Of a DNA stretch of 64,000 nucleotides, positions 1 to 8,865 are shown piece by piece. Source of the stretch: Fen-1038 sp042408355 (lineage in GTDB: Bacteria > Chloroflexota > Anaerolineae > Anaerolineales > Villigracilaceae). Position numbers and translations under genes: made by a program. The stretch spans positions 1 through 64,000 of the forward strand of contig JBHORD010000161.1 in assembly GCA_042408355.1 (NCBI GenBank), read 5' to 3'. The notes beneath the pieces were generated by a model. The model was not told where the DNA came from, did not search any database, and worked only from the letters and a program-made list of their open reading frames with translations. The number at the start of each line of letters is the position of its first letter. Position 1 is the first letter of the stretch.

Positions 1-36
1 CTGGCTCAGATGGAGCAAGGTACCCCCTAAGAATCA

Positions 37-60
37 CCCAAAAGCTGTCCAACTTTTGGG
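37..60. other. Inverted repeat (8-bp stem)
   Basis: CCCAAAAG at 37-44 pairs with CTTTTGGG at 53-60 across an 8-nt loop. No T-tract follows, so it is not a clear terminator. It may be the end of an upstream transcript or a protein site. No gene was found in positions 1-273. Confidence 0.35.
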
Positions 61-180
61 GTCCATTACAGATATATTCGATATGTTCGCGGACTCCAAC
101 AAGGAAAGCAGGAATATGGGGAGCGTGCAGTGAAAGAAGACACCCCAACGTATTCCATCTCTGACCTTCCTGCCGATTAA

Positions 181-272
181 CCAATTTCCCAATCTCCCAA
201 TCTCCCATCTACCAATCTCCCACATCCTAATTTCCCAATCTCCCACATCCCAATCTCCCACCTACCACTACC
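181..272. repeat. CCAATCTCC word-repeat patch before a start codon
   Basis: The stretch is built from variants of CCAATCTCC, CCAATTTCC and CCATCTACC repeated about ten times. It ends 1-2 bases before the ATG at 274. The words drift and are not an exact tandem array. Reverse-strand translation gives a pseudo-repetitive Trp/Glu/Gly peptide that is not a protein. A similar patch lies at 24632-24683, also just before a start codon. Confidence 0.75.
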
Positions 273-273
273 C

Positions 274-1278
274 ATGTCCCAACCTGTCAAATTCCTCATC
301 GCTGGTCTCGGATCCATCGGACGCCGGCATTTTCGCAATCTGCTTGCCCTCGGTGAAAAGGATATTGTCCTTTTGCGAAGTCATCGCGCCACGCTGCCGG
401 ATGATGAACTGGCGGGCTTTCCCGTTGAAACAGATTTAGCCGAAGCGCTGAAAAAACATAGACCCGATGCCGTCATTGTCGCCAACCCGACCGCCTTGCA
501 TCTCGATGTTGCGATCCCGTCTGCGGAGGCGGGCTGTTCAATCCTGATGGAAAAGCCCATCTCGAATTCGCTGGATCGAATCGATGAACTCGCGTCCGCA
601 CTCCGACGAGGCGGCGGGCATCTGCTTGTAGGCTTTCAATTCCGCTTTCATCCGACTCTGCAAAAGGCCGCGCAATTGCTCAAGGAAGGTGCAATCGGCA
701 AGCCGCTTTCGTTTCACGTCCAATGGGGCGAATATCTTCCAAACTGGCATCCGTGGGAAGATTTCAAACAAAGTTACGCGGCGCGCCCCGAGCTGGGCGG
801 CGGCGTGATTCTGACGTTGACGCATCCGCTTGATTACACCCGTATGTTGTTTGGCGAAGTGGATTCATTGTGGGCATTTACGAGTTCGTCCAATTTGAAT
901 CTGGCCGTTGAAGATTCGGCCGAAATTGGATTGAGAATGAGGAATGGAGCGATTGGCTCTGTCCACGTGGATTACAATCAACAACCGCCGAGTCATCGTT
1001 GGGAAATTGTGGGCTCGGATGGTACGATGAAATGGGATAACGCTGACGGGAAGTTGGAAGTCTATCAAGCGGCGAGGCGCTCATGGGTCACGCATGAGCC
1101 GCCTTTGGGTTTCGAAAGAAACGTTATGTTTATCGAAGAAATGAAACACTTTATGGCGGTTGTCCGGAAAAAAGAATTGCCCGTTTGCACACTTGAAGAC
1201 GGCAGACGCGCATTACAGATGGCGCTGGCCGCTCATGTATCCGCTGAGAGTCAAAAACTTATCCGTCTGGCAGAATAG
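274..1278 (+). CDS. Gfo/Idh/MocA family oxidoreductase
   Basis: Predicted NAD(P)-dependent sugar or nucleotide-sugar dehydrogenase of 334 residues, the usual family length. The N-terminal Rossmann motif GLGSIGRRH is at about residues 11-19, and the family EKP signature (EKPIS) follows at about residue 93. The C-terminal half is the expected alpha/beta substrate domain. The gene lies 2 bp upstream of a GT-C protein and opens a run of glycan genes, so it probably makes or modifies a sugar for a surface polysaccharide. The substrate cannot be read from the sequence. No Shine-Dalgarno is visible, and a CCAATCTCC repeat patch abuts the ATG. Family call is firm; role is inferred. Confidence 0.88.
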   Translation: MSQPVKFLIAGLGSIGRRHFRNLLALGEKDIVLLRSHRATLPDDELAGFPVETDLAEALKKHRPDAVIVANPTALHLDVAIPSAEAGCSILMEKPISNSLDRIDELASALRRGGGHLLVGFQFRFHPTLQKAAQLLKEGAIGKPLSFHVQWGEYLPNWHPWEDFKQSYAARPELGGGVILTLTHPLDYTRMLFGEVDSLWAFTSSSNLNLAVEDSAEIGLRMRNGAIGSVHVDYNQQPPSHRWEIVGSDGTMKWDNADGKLEVYQAARRSWVTHEPPLGFERNVMFIEEMKHFMAVVRKKELPVCTLEDGRRALQMALAAHVSAESQKLIRLAE

Positions 1279-1280
1279 TT

Positions 1281-3296
1281 ATGCAAAAAATCAAATCGCT
1301 CTTTCGATCGGAATTGTTTGTCGCAATCCTCCTGCTGGTCCTCGTTTCCGCCATCGCCTACCTTCCGTTCATCGGCCGCTTCGGTTATTTCTATGATGAT
1401 TGGTATGAAATGTTTTCGGCGGGGGCGCGCGGTCCGCAGGTCTTTCACGCTCTTTTCGCCATTGACCGTCCGGGCCGCGCCTATTTGATGATTCCGCTTT
1501 ATATGCTCTTCGGACAAAACCCTCTGCCTTATAACATCACCGCCTATCTGTTTCGTCTGTTGAGCGGTCTGTCGGTTCTATGGATCATGCGTTTATGCTG
1601 GCCCGAACGCAAACGCTCCGCATTGCTCGCCTCTCTGCTCTTTTTGATCTATCCAGGCTTTCTTTCCCAACCCAATGCCATTGATTATCAATCGCATATT
1701 GCGGGCTTGTTCTTCGCAACTTTTTCCATCGCGCTGAGTTTGAAAGCGGTCCGCGCGGAAAAAGCCGTGGTCCGCGCCGCGCTTATTGTTGCATCAATTC
1801 TGTTTGGATTGGCGTATTTGAGTCAGATGGAATATTACGCCGGCTTCGAGGTTGCCCGCCTCGTTTTCCTTTTCCTTCTGACAGGGCAGTACGCCATCGG
1901 TTGGCCGGCGCGCTTGAGGAAGGCGGTCTTATGGTACCTGCCGTTCGCTATCGTTCCCTTGACGTTCTTTACATGGCGTCTGTTCTTTTTTCAAAGCCTC
2001 CGCAAGGCGACGGATATTAGCTTGCAGTTGGGAAATCTGTTCAGCGCGCCTTCGCATACAATGGCAGTCTGGCTGGCGGGTGTCATTCAAAGCATGGCGG
2101 ATGTGATTCTGCTGGCGTGGGGCGTTCCGCTTTACAGCGCCTTTTCTCAATTGCCCCTCGTTGCAATGCTTGCGGGGTTGGCGGTGATGGCTGGCGCGGT
2201 TTTACTGGTCCTGTTTTTTCTTCGCGGCATTGCTTTGGATTCGGCGCCAGAAAATGACCGGCTGAAAGAAAGTCTATGGTCGGGATTGATCATTGTGACT
2301 GGCGGAATGCTGCCGATTGTAATCGCGGATAGAGGCGTTTCTTTCCCGGATTATTCGCGCTACACGCTTGTCAGCCTCATTGGCGCTGTACTGATTTTGA
2401 CAACCGTGATAGATAGGGTGCGCGGGCAATCCCTCCAACACGGCTTGGTCTTGCTTTTGGTCGGGATAGCCGTTCTGACTCATTTTGCAAACGGTCTGTC
2501 TTACGCGCAGGTCGCCGATGCCACCCGCTCGTTTTGGTGGCAGGTCAGCTGGCGCATACCGCAAATGGAGGCGGGAACCACGCTTGTTGTTGATTATCCC
2601 TCCAGCGTGATTTCGGAAGATTATATTATCTGGGGCCCGGCCAATCTCATCTATTACCCGCAAAGCCAGAATGAAAACTATGTTCAACCCGCGCTCTATT
2701 CTGCGATTCCAAATCATGAAACGGTGGACAAGATTCTGATGCAAGTGCGGCAGGAGTATGGAAATCGCCGTTCCATCCGCACTTACGCCAATTATCGCAA
2801 CATCCTTATCTTGACACAGCCGACGCCTCAATCCTGCGTTCAGGTGATTGACGGCAGACAGCCTGAACTCTCTTCATCGGAGAATGAGGCCATCATGTTG
2901 ATGGCGCCGTTTTCGGAGCCGCAGCATATTTTGACAAACAGCGGATTTCGAACTCCACCTCAAATTATTTTTGGAACTGAACCCGCGCGCGGATGGTGTT
3001 ATTACTATGAAAAAGCCGCTTACGCCCGCCAAACGGGCAATTGGAAAACAGTTGCCGCGATTGGCGACGAAACTGCCGGACTTGGATTGCATCCATCCGA
3101 TGCGATTGAATGGATGCCGTTTCTGCAAGCCTATGCGGTGTTGGGAGATGACGCGAAATTAAGCCGCCTTGCTCCTTCTTTGATCAACGATCCATTTGTT
3201 GCCCAACAGGCCTGCCGGATTTTAGGCGGGATGCAAGGTGTAAGCGATTCTGTCAAGAGCGTGATCGAGACGCAATATTGCATAAATGGCAAGTGA
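1281..3296 (+). CDS. GT-C-type membrane glycosyltransferase-like protein
   Basis: A 671-residue polytopic membrane protein. The first hydrophobic helix is followed by FYDDWYE, an acidic pair in the first outer loop as in GT-C enzymes that use lipid-linked sugar donors. About ten hydrophobic segments occupy residues 10-420. A soluble C-terminal region of roughly 230 residues follows. It starts 2 bp after the Gfo/Idh stop, so the two are probably co-transcribed. No named family was recognised. Transfer of a sugar on the outer face of the membrane during glycan assembly is an inference from topology and neighbours. It could instead be an uncharacterised membrane protein with the same fold. Confidence 0.7.
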   Translation: MQKIKSLFRSELFVAILLLVLVSAIAYLPFIGRFGYFYDDWYEMFSAGARGPQVFHALFAIDRPGRAYLMIPLYMLFGQNPLPYNITAYLFRLLSGLSVLWIMRLCWPERKRSALLASLLFLIYPGFLSQPNAIDYQSHIAGLFFATFSIALSLKAVRAEKAVVRAALIVASILFGLAYLSQMEYYAGFEVARLVFLFLLTGQYAIGWPARLRKAVLWYLPFAIVPLTFFTWRLFFFQSLRKATDISLQLGNLFSAPSHTMAVWLAGVIQSMADVILLAWGVPLYSAFSQLPLVAMLAGLAVMAGAVLLVLFFLRGIALDSAPENDRLKESLWSGLIIVTGGMLPIVIADRGVSFPDYSRYTLVSLIGAVLILTTVIDRVRGQSLQHGLVLLLVGIAVLTHFANGLSYAQVADATRSFWWQVSWRIPQMEAGTTLVVDYPSSVISEDYIIWGPANLIYYPQSQNENYVQPALYSAIPNHETVDKILMQVRQEYGNRRSIRTYANYRNILILTQPTPQSCVQVIDGRQPELSSSENEAIMLMAPFSEPQHILTNSGFRTPPQIIFGTEPARGWCYYYEKAAYARQTGNWKTVAAIGDETAGLGLHPSDAIEWMPFLQAYAVLGDDAKLSRLAPSLINDPFVAQQACRILGGMQGVSDSVKSVIETQYCINGK

Positions 3297-3338
3297 GGGC
3301 GCCCCTTCCTCTCAAAATTCAATAGGTGAATTTTGAAG

Positions 3339-3344
3339 TATAAT
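3339..3344 (+). promoter_or_regulatory. Candidate -10 element (TATAAT)
   Basis: A perfect TATAAT lies 76 nt before the start codon at 3421, in the gap after the GT-C gene. The best upstream -35 match (TTCAAT at 3318-3323) leaves only a 15-bp spacer, so the call rests mainly on the -10. Confidence 0.4.
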
Positions 3345-3420
3345 ACGCCCTTGCTCTTACCACCTCTGCTATTGTTTGCCTGACAGCATACAAATAAATT
3401 CTATAATTCTTGGAGTACAG

Positions 3421-5145
3421 ATGTCGAAAGCAAAATTGATTTCACCGTACGGCGGGAACAAACTTGTCAACCTCGTTGTGGCCGGCAGTGAACGGGATGA
3501 ATTATTGGCGCGAGCCTCCCGATTACCCTCGATCAAAATCACGATGCGAAATTTATGCGATTTGGAATTAATCGCCACCGGCGGATTTTCCCCGCTTGAC
3601 CGCTTCATGGGCAAAGCGGACTATGAGCGGGTTCTGCACGAAATGCGGCTCAGCAGCGGAGTGCTTTTCCCGCTTCCCATCACATTGACCGCGGATCCTA
3701 AAGAACTGCCGACGGTCGGCGAGGAACTCGTACTGCGAAACGCCAACAACGATGTCATCGCGATCATGACGCTCGAGGAGGTTTATCATTGGGACGCAAA
3801 AACGGAGGCGGCGCTGGCTTACGGTTCGACCGACGCCAAACATCCGATGGTTTCCGAGATGGAACGCTGGAACAAAGTTTGCATCAGCGGCCCGATGAAG
3901 GTTGTCAATCTTCCGAAATATTATGACTTCGTCGAGTTGCGCCGCACGCCCGCACAGGTTCGTGAAATCCTCGAAGGCATGGGAAATGACAATGTGGTCG
4001 CGTTCCAGACGCGCAATCCGCTCCACCGCATTCATGAAGAGCTGACCAAACGCGCCGCCGCGCAGGTGGGCGGCAGCCTCTTGATCCATCCGACCGTGGG
4101 CATGACCAAACCTGGCGATGTGGATCATTACACGCGCGTCCGCATTTACAAAGCGCTGGTCGAAAATTATTACGATAAGAGAAGCACATTGCTCAGTCTT
4201 TTGCCGCTGGCGATGCGTATGGCGGGACCGAAAGAGGTCTTGCTTCACGCCATCATCCGCCGCAATCACGGCGCGAATCATTTCATTGTCGGGCGCGACC
4301 ACGCCGGGCCGGGAAAGGATTCGACCGGCAAGCCGTTCTACGGTCCGTATGAGGCGCAGGAAAACATGCGCAAATACGAGTATGAACTGGGCGTCAAGAT
4401 GATCCCCTTCGAGGAACTGGTCTATCTTCCCGACGAAGATCGTTATGTGGAAGCGAGAGACGTTCCTCCGGGGGCGAGGACATTGAATATTTCCGGCACG
4501 CAGGTGCGCGATGAATATCTTGCCAAAGGCAAACTTTTGCCGGAATGGTTCACACGCCCGGAAACGGCGGAGATTTTGCGCGAGATGTATCCGCCGCGTC
4601 ACAAGCAGGGATTTTGCATCTGGTTCACCGGCTTGAGCGGCTCCGGAAAATCCGCCACAACGCAGGTATTGACTTCCTTACTGCTCGAACGCGGACGCGA
4701 GGTTACGATTCTCGATGGCGATGTGGTTCGCACGCATCTTTCGAAAGGTCTCGGCTTCAGCAAGGAAGACCGCGATACCAACATCTTGCGCATCGGTTTC
4801 GTGGCCGGTGAAATCGTTCAGGCCAGCGGCGCCGTGATTTGCGCGGCGATTAGTCCGTACCGCGCCGCGCGCGAGGAAGCCCGCAAGATGGTCGGCGAAA
4901 ATTTTGTGGAGGTTTACATGGACACGCCGGTCGAAATCTGCGAAGAGCGGGATGTCAAAGGGTTGTATGCCAAAGCGCGCCAGGCCCTGGCGGAAGGCCA
5001 TCCGATGGGCTTCACCGGCGTGGACGATCCCTACGAACCCCCGATTGCTCCCGAAATAACGCTCAAAGGGTACGGCGCGTCGCCTGAAGAAAACGCGCGT
5101 AAGATCATTGCCTATCTCGAAGAACAGGGATTTCTGTTGAAATAA
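3421..5145 (+). CDS. Bifunctional sulfate adenylyltransferase / adenylylsulfate kinase
   Basis: Makes PAPS, the universal sulfuryl donor: ATP plus sulfate gives APS, then a second ATP gives PAPS. The N-terminal ATP sulfurylase half has the nucleotide motif RNPLHRIH (HxxH) near residues 198-205 and GRDHAGPGKD near 296. The C-terminal APS kinase half has a P-loop GLSGSGKS near 404-411 and the DGD motif after it. An in-frame TTG at 3376 would add 15 residues. The ATG at 3421, with GGAG about 8 nt upstream, fits the family start. The fusion order matches known bacterial and fungal bifunctional enzymes. A sulfotransferase lies 5 kb downstream in the same locus, so the PAPS is probably used for glycan sulfation. 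Confidence 0.93.
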   Translation: MSKAKLISPYGGNKLVNLVVAGSERDELLARASRLPSIKITMRNLCDLELIATGGFSPLDRFMGKADYERVLHEMRLSSGVLFPLPITLTADPKELPTVGEELVLRNANNDVIAIMTLEEVYHWDAKTEAALAYGSTDAKHPMVSEMERWNKVCISGPMKVVNLPKYYDFVELRRTPAQVREILEGMGNDNVVAFQTRNPLHRIHEELTKRAAAQVGGSLLIHPTVGMTKPGDVDHYTRVRIYKALVENYYDKRSTLLSLLPLAMRMAGPKEVLLHAIIRRNHGANHFIVGRDHAGPGKDSTGKPFYGPYEAQENMRKYEYELGVKMIPFEELVYLPDEDRYVEARDVPPGARTLNISGTQVRDEYLAKGKLLPEWFTRPETAEILREMYPPRHKQGFCIWFTGLSGSGKSATTQVLTSLLLERGREVTILDGDVVRTHLSKGLGFSKEDRDTNILRIGFVAGEIVQASGAVICAAISPYRAAREEARKMVGENFVEVYMDTPVEICEERDVKGLYAKARQALAEGHPMGFTGVDDPYEPPIAPEITLKGYGASPEENARKIIAYLEEQGFLLK

Positions 5146-5198
5146 AATTACGTATCCTGAATTTACGAATTGCCCTATATGGGATTCGTAAAAGTTCC

Positions 5199-6758
5199 AT
5201 GACCATTCGACTTTCTCCCCGCCTCGTTTCTTTTCTGGCCCTCGGCTTGATCGCCGTTATTGGGACGCTTCTCGTTCTGCAAGCAACCCCGGAGGGCCTC
5301 GGGCTTTCGGATGACGCCATTGCTTACATCGCCGGGGCGCGCAGTATTCTCGCCGGACACGGATACCGCGAGGCCTGGCTCGTCAGCAACGAGCCGGTGA
5401 CGCATTTCCCGCCGGGGTTTCCCGCCGCGCTGGCGTTCATCGGTTTATCGGGTCTCGATCCATGGCGCGGGGCGCGCTTTCTCAACGCTTTATTATTTGG
5501 GTTGAACGCGGTTTTGCTCGGCATCCTCGGCTGGCGGACAACGAAGTCGCTTTCCGCCGGTCTGGTTCTGGCGACGTTGTTTGTGGCAAACGGTTCCCTG
5601 CTCCAGGTCCACGCGGTGGCCATGAGCGAGCCGCTGTTCATCTTTTTCAGCCTGATGTCATTCTGGATGTTCGATCTGTATTTCGAGCGCGACCATCATT
5701 GGCTGTGGCTCGTCCTGTGTGGATTGTCTGTCGGCGCGGCGTATCTGACGCGTTACGCCGGACTGGCGCTTGTCGCAACGTTCCTCGCGGCTCTGCTCGT
5801 CCTGCATCGCGACTGGCGCAGTCGTTTGACCGGCATCGGCATCTTCCTCGCCAGCTTCATTCCATTGGCGCTTGGATGGGCGATCCGTAACGAGATCGTT
5901 GCGGGCAAAGCCACGAATCGCATCCTGGTCTGGCACCCCATCACCGCCTCCAATTTCGATACAACGCTTTATAGCATTTCTGTGTTTCTCATGCCGGTTG
6001 AACCCTGGCGGCAGGCTTTGTATAAAACGCCGATCCTGTTCATTGTTTTGTCTGCGATCATCCTGGGCGCGGCGTTGATTTGGCTGCTGGTCAAAACGTG
6101 GAAATATTTCACGCTGCCTGCCGCGGAGAAAAAATTGAAAAGCCGCAGTGAAGTCATTGTATTCACCAATGCCTTGTATGTCTTTGGTTACATTGCGTCC
6201 ATCCTCGCTTCGATGTCGCTCTTCGACGCCTCCACAAAATTCAAGCTTCGCATCCTGTCGCCCATTTTCGTTTCATTGTTGATTCTGCTGGTGATTTTGG
6301 GCACGTGGCTATGGAAGAAACGCCGCGAGCTTGTTTTCATATTGACCATTTTGATTCTTGGAATGTCCATTTACGGACAGGTCTCCACAGTTTCCGAGTG
6401 GTCGAAAGGCGGCCAGGGATTTGCTTCATTTGCCTGGTATCGCTCAAAAGCCATAGACTTCCTGCGCGGACTTCCGCCCGGCGTTCAAATTTACACCAAT
6501 CAAACCGGCGCAGTTTATTTCTACACCGGGCGCGGCACGTATTCGCTCCCGAATCATTTCGACCCGGTCACAGCCGAAGCGCGCCCCGGATTTGAAAACG
6601 GCGTCCAGCGCATGCAGGCGGAAATCAAGGCGGGCCGCGCCGTGCTGGCATTGTTCAACGATGGCGATACGCCTCCGCAAGATGCCAGCGCGATGAAGGC
6701 CGGCTTGTATCTGGCATTTAAAGGTTCGGGCGCGGAGATCTATTCCGCCGCGCCATAG
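5199..6758 (+). CDS. GT-C-type glycosyltransferase (ArnT/PMT-like)
   Basis: A 519-residue integral membrane protein with about ten to twelve hydrophobic helices. After the first helix come LSDDAIAYIAGAR and THFPPGFPAAL, which match the first-loop acidic motif and the PPG-type signature of ArnT/PMT-like GT-C transferases. A short periplasmic C-terminal domain of about 110 residues follows. It lies between the PAPS enzyme and the nonulosonate genes, so it probably transfers a lipid-linked sugar to the growing surface glycan. A 7-bp inverted repeat (TACGAAT/ATTCGTA, 5164-5190) sits just upstream. Substrate unknown. Confidence 0.75.
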   Translation: MTIRLSPRLVSFLALGLIAVIGTLLVLQATPEGLGLSDDAIAYIAGARSILAGHGYREAWLVSNEPVTHFPPGFPAALAFIGLSGLDPWRGARFLNALLFGLNAVLLGILGWRTTKSLSAGLVLATLFVANGSLLQVHAVAMSEPLFIFFSLMSFWMFDLYFERDHHWLWLVLCGLSVGAAYLTRYAGLALVATFLAALLVLHRDWRSRLTGIGIFLASFIPLALGWAIRNEIVAGKATNRILVWHPITASNFDTTLYSISVFLMPVEPWRQALYKTPILFIVLSAIILGAALIWLLVKTWKYFTLPAAEKKLKSRSEVIVFTNALYVFGYIASILASMSLFDASTKFKLRILSPIFVSLLILLVILGTWLWKKRRELVFILTILILGMSIYGQVSTVSEWSKGGQGFASFAWYRSKAIDFLRGLPPGVQIYTNQTGAVYFYTGRGTYSLPNHFDPVTAEARPGFENGVQRMQAEIKAGRAVLALFNDGDTPPQDASAMKAGLYLAFKGSGAEIYSAAP

Positions 6759-6765
6759 GAGGCGC

Positions 6766-7590
6766 ATGACGATTCAGGAAAAATTCGATTTGACCGGACG
6801 CGCCGCGGTTGTCACAGGCGGGGCAGGTTTGCTCGGTTCGGAATTTTGCAAAACGCTGGCGGAAGCCGGCGCCTCGGTTGCCGTTGTGGATTTGAATTTC
6901 GACGCCGCGCAAAAAATTGCGGACGCCCTGTGCCGCGAGGGATACCGCGCAAAAGGCTTTGAGACGGACATCACTGATCCTGATTCCGTTAAACAAACGG
7001 TTGCTTCGGTTCTCTCCGACTGGGGGCGGCTCGACGTTCTCGTGAATTCCGCCGCCCTCGATCCGAAGTTCGATCCCGACGCCGCCTTGAAAGGCATCGC
7101 CCCCGGCAGTTTCGAGGATTATCCACTCGCCGATTGGAACGCGGCGTTGAGCGTGAATCTGACCGGCATGTTTTTGGTCACGCAAGCCTGTGTCAAACCA
7201 ATGATTGAAAGTGGAAAAGGCAGCATCATCAACATTTGTTCGACGTATGGATTGAACGGTCCCGATCAACGCATTTACATCAAAGATGGCCAACGCGTGG
7301 CGTTCAAACCGGTATATTACAGTGTGACGAAAGCCGGCGTGCTGGGCTTTACCAAATATCTTGCCGCCTATTATGCAGGCACCGAAATCCGCGTCAATGC
7401 GCTCACGCCGGGCGGCGTGTTCAACAATCATGAAGAGTATTTCGTCAAAAATTATTCCGCCAAAACCATCCTCGGACGCATGGCGCGCAAAGACGAAATG
7501 AACGGCGCGTTGTTATTCCTTGCCTCCGACGCCTCCTCGTATATGACCGGCAACAATGTCGTCGTGGATGGCGGATGGACGGCGTGGTGA
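6766..7590 (+). CDS. SDR family oxidoreductase
   Basis: A classical short-chain dehydrogenase of 274 residues. The cofactor loop TGGAGLLGSE is near residues 17-26, an NSAA segment follows at about 91, and the catalytic YxxxK is in YYSVTKAG near 185. The acidic residue after beta-2 (VVDLNFD) favours NAD over NADP. A strong AGGAGG lies 4 nt before the ATG. The stop is 7 bp before the NeuA-type gene, so the two are tightly coupled. SDRs in this position often set the stereochemistry of a sugar precursor. The exact reaction here is unknown. Confidence 0.85.
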   Translation: MTIQEKFDLTGRAAVVTGGAGLLGSEFCKTLAEAGASVAVVDLNFDAAQKIADALCREGYRAKGFETDITDPDSVKQTVASVLSDWGRLDVLVNSAALDPKFDPDAALKGIAPGSFEDYPLADWNAALSVNLTGMFLVTQACVKPMIESGKGSIINICSTYGLNGPDQRIYIKDGQRVAFKPVYYSVTKAGVLGFTKYLAAYYAGTEIRVNALTPGGVFNNHEEYFVKNYSAKTILGRMARKDEMNGALLFLASDASSYMTGNNVVVDGGWTAW

Positions 7591-7597
7591 AAACGAA

Positions 7598-8827
7598 ATG
7601 ACTGAAATTCTGGCGATCATTCCGGCGCGCGGCGGCTCCAAAGGAATCCCGCGCAAAAATATTCGCAACTTCGCCGGTTATCCCCTGGTGGCGTGGAGCA
7701 TCGCGGCCGGAAAACAATCGAAGAGGGTGACGCGCCTCATCGTCTCCACCGACGATGAGGAGATCGCCGCCGTTGCGAATCAATTCGGCGCGGAAACGCC
7801 GTTTCTGCGTCCCGCTGAACTGGCGCAGGATAAAACGACCGATTGGCCCGTCTTTGCGCACGCCTTGAAATGGCTGGAAGAAAAAGAAAACTATAGACCC
7901 GATGGGGTCGTTCAATTGAGACCCACTTCGCCGATTCGTCCGCGTGATTGCGTGGACAGGGCCATCGAGATTCTGCTGAGTCACGAAGATGCAGATTGCG
8001 TACGCGGCGTTGTCCCGGCGGGGCAGAACCCGCACAAGATGTGGCGGATCAGTTACGAAAACGAGCCGATGGTTCCGCTTTTGCAGGTGGAGGGGATCAA
8101 GGAACCCTACAATGCGCCGCGCCAGATCCTCCCGCCGATTTATTGGCAGACCGGCCACATTGACGCGATCCGCACGGCCACCATTTTGCAGAAAGGTTCG
8201 ATGACGGGCGACAGGATTTATCCGCTGATCATGGATCCGCGCTACACCGTTGATATTGATAATCTTTCGGATTGGGCAAAGTACGAAGCTGTGGTTTATT
8301 CAGGCGCGTTGGATATCGTCTCGCCGGGCCGGAAACATCGTCCGATGCCGGAAAAAATAAAAATGGTGATCACTGACTTCGACGGCGTCATCACCGACGG
8401 GCGCGTCTGGACGGATGAAAACGGCAGGGAAACGGTAGCCGCCTCGCGGTCCGATTCGATGCGGATTCGCCAATTGCGCGAACGCGGCATCGAGGTCATG
8501 ATCCTTTCGTCGGAAGTGAATCCGGTGGTCAAAGCGCGGGCGGAGAAAATGGGCGTCGAAGCGATTCATGGTCTGGGTTTGCATGAAAAAGGCGAAGCGT
8601 TGAAAAAGTTTTTGGCGGGGAGGAATCTTGATCCCGCTCAAATTGTTTACGTTGGCAATGATTTCAATGATCTGCCCTGCTTTGAAATTGCCGGCTGGGC
8701 GGTGGCGGTGGCGGACGCGTATCCCGAGGTCATCCGCGCCGCGGATTATGTGTTGTCGCGTCCCGGCGGCTACGGCGCGCTCAGGGAATTATGCGATTTG
8801 GTTTTGAAGAACATCGAAACTCGATGA
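7598..8827 (+). CDS. Acylneuraminate cytidylyltransferase fused to KdsC-like HAD phosphatase
   Basis: A 409-residue two-domain protein. Residues 1 to about 235 are a NeuA-type CMP-sugar synthetase starting IIPARGGSKGIPRKN, the CTP-binding signature. From about residue 250 follows a C0-type HAD phosphatase, with the nucleophile motif DFDGVITDG near 261 and GNDFNDLPC near 353. The cytidylyltransferase would activate a nonulosonic or related acid as its CMP form. The HAD part would remove the phosphate left by the synthase reaction. The start at 7598 is chosen because an upstream in-frame extension (from 7556) overlaps the SDR end. NeuB follows 38 bp later. Confidence 0.9.
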   Translation: MTEILAIIPARGGSKGIPRKNIRNFAGYPLVAWSIAAGKQSKRVTRLIVSTDDEEIAAVANQFGAETPFLRPAELAQDKTTDWPVFAHALKWLEEKENYRPDGVVQLRPTSPIRPRDCVDRAIEILLSHEDADCVRGVVPAGQNPHKMWRISYENEPMVPLLQVEGIKEPYNAPRQILPPIYWQTGHIDAIRTATILQKGSMTGDRIYPLIMDPRYTVDIDNLSDWAKYEAVVYSGALDIVSPGRKHRPMPEKIKMVITDFDGVITDGRVWTDENGRETVAASRSDSMRIRQLRERGIEVMILSSEVNPVVKARAEKMGVEAIHGLGLHEKGEALKKFLAGRNLDPAQIVYVGNDFNDLPCFEIAGWAVAVADAYPEVIRAADYVLSRPGGYGALRELCDLVLKNIETR

Positions 8828-8865
8828 GGCGATAATCGAGCAATCGAATCACGAACGGAGATGAT

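Noticed and set aside
34..261. Open frame on the - strand with a repetitive Trp-rich product
   Set aside because: It is the translation of the CCAATCTCC patch; it has no homology-like pattern and no ribosome-binding site.
3568..4602. Long - strand frame antisense to the sulfurylase gene
   Set aside because: It is a shadow caused by G+C-rich codon structure; the + strand frame has clear catalytic motifs.
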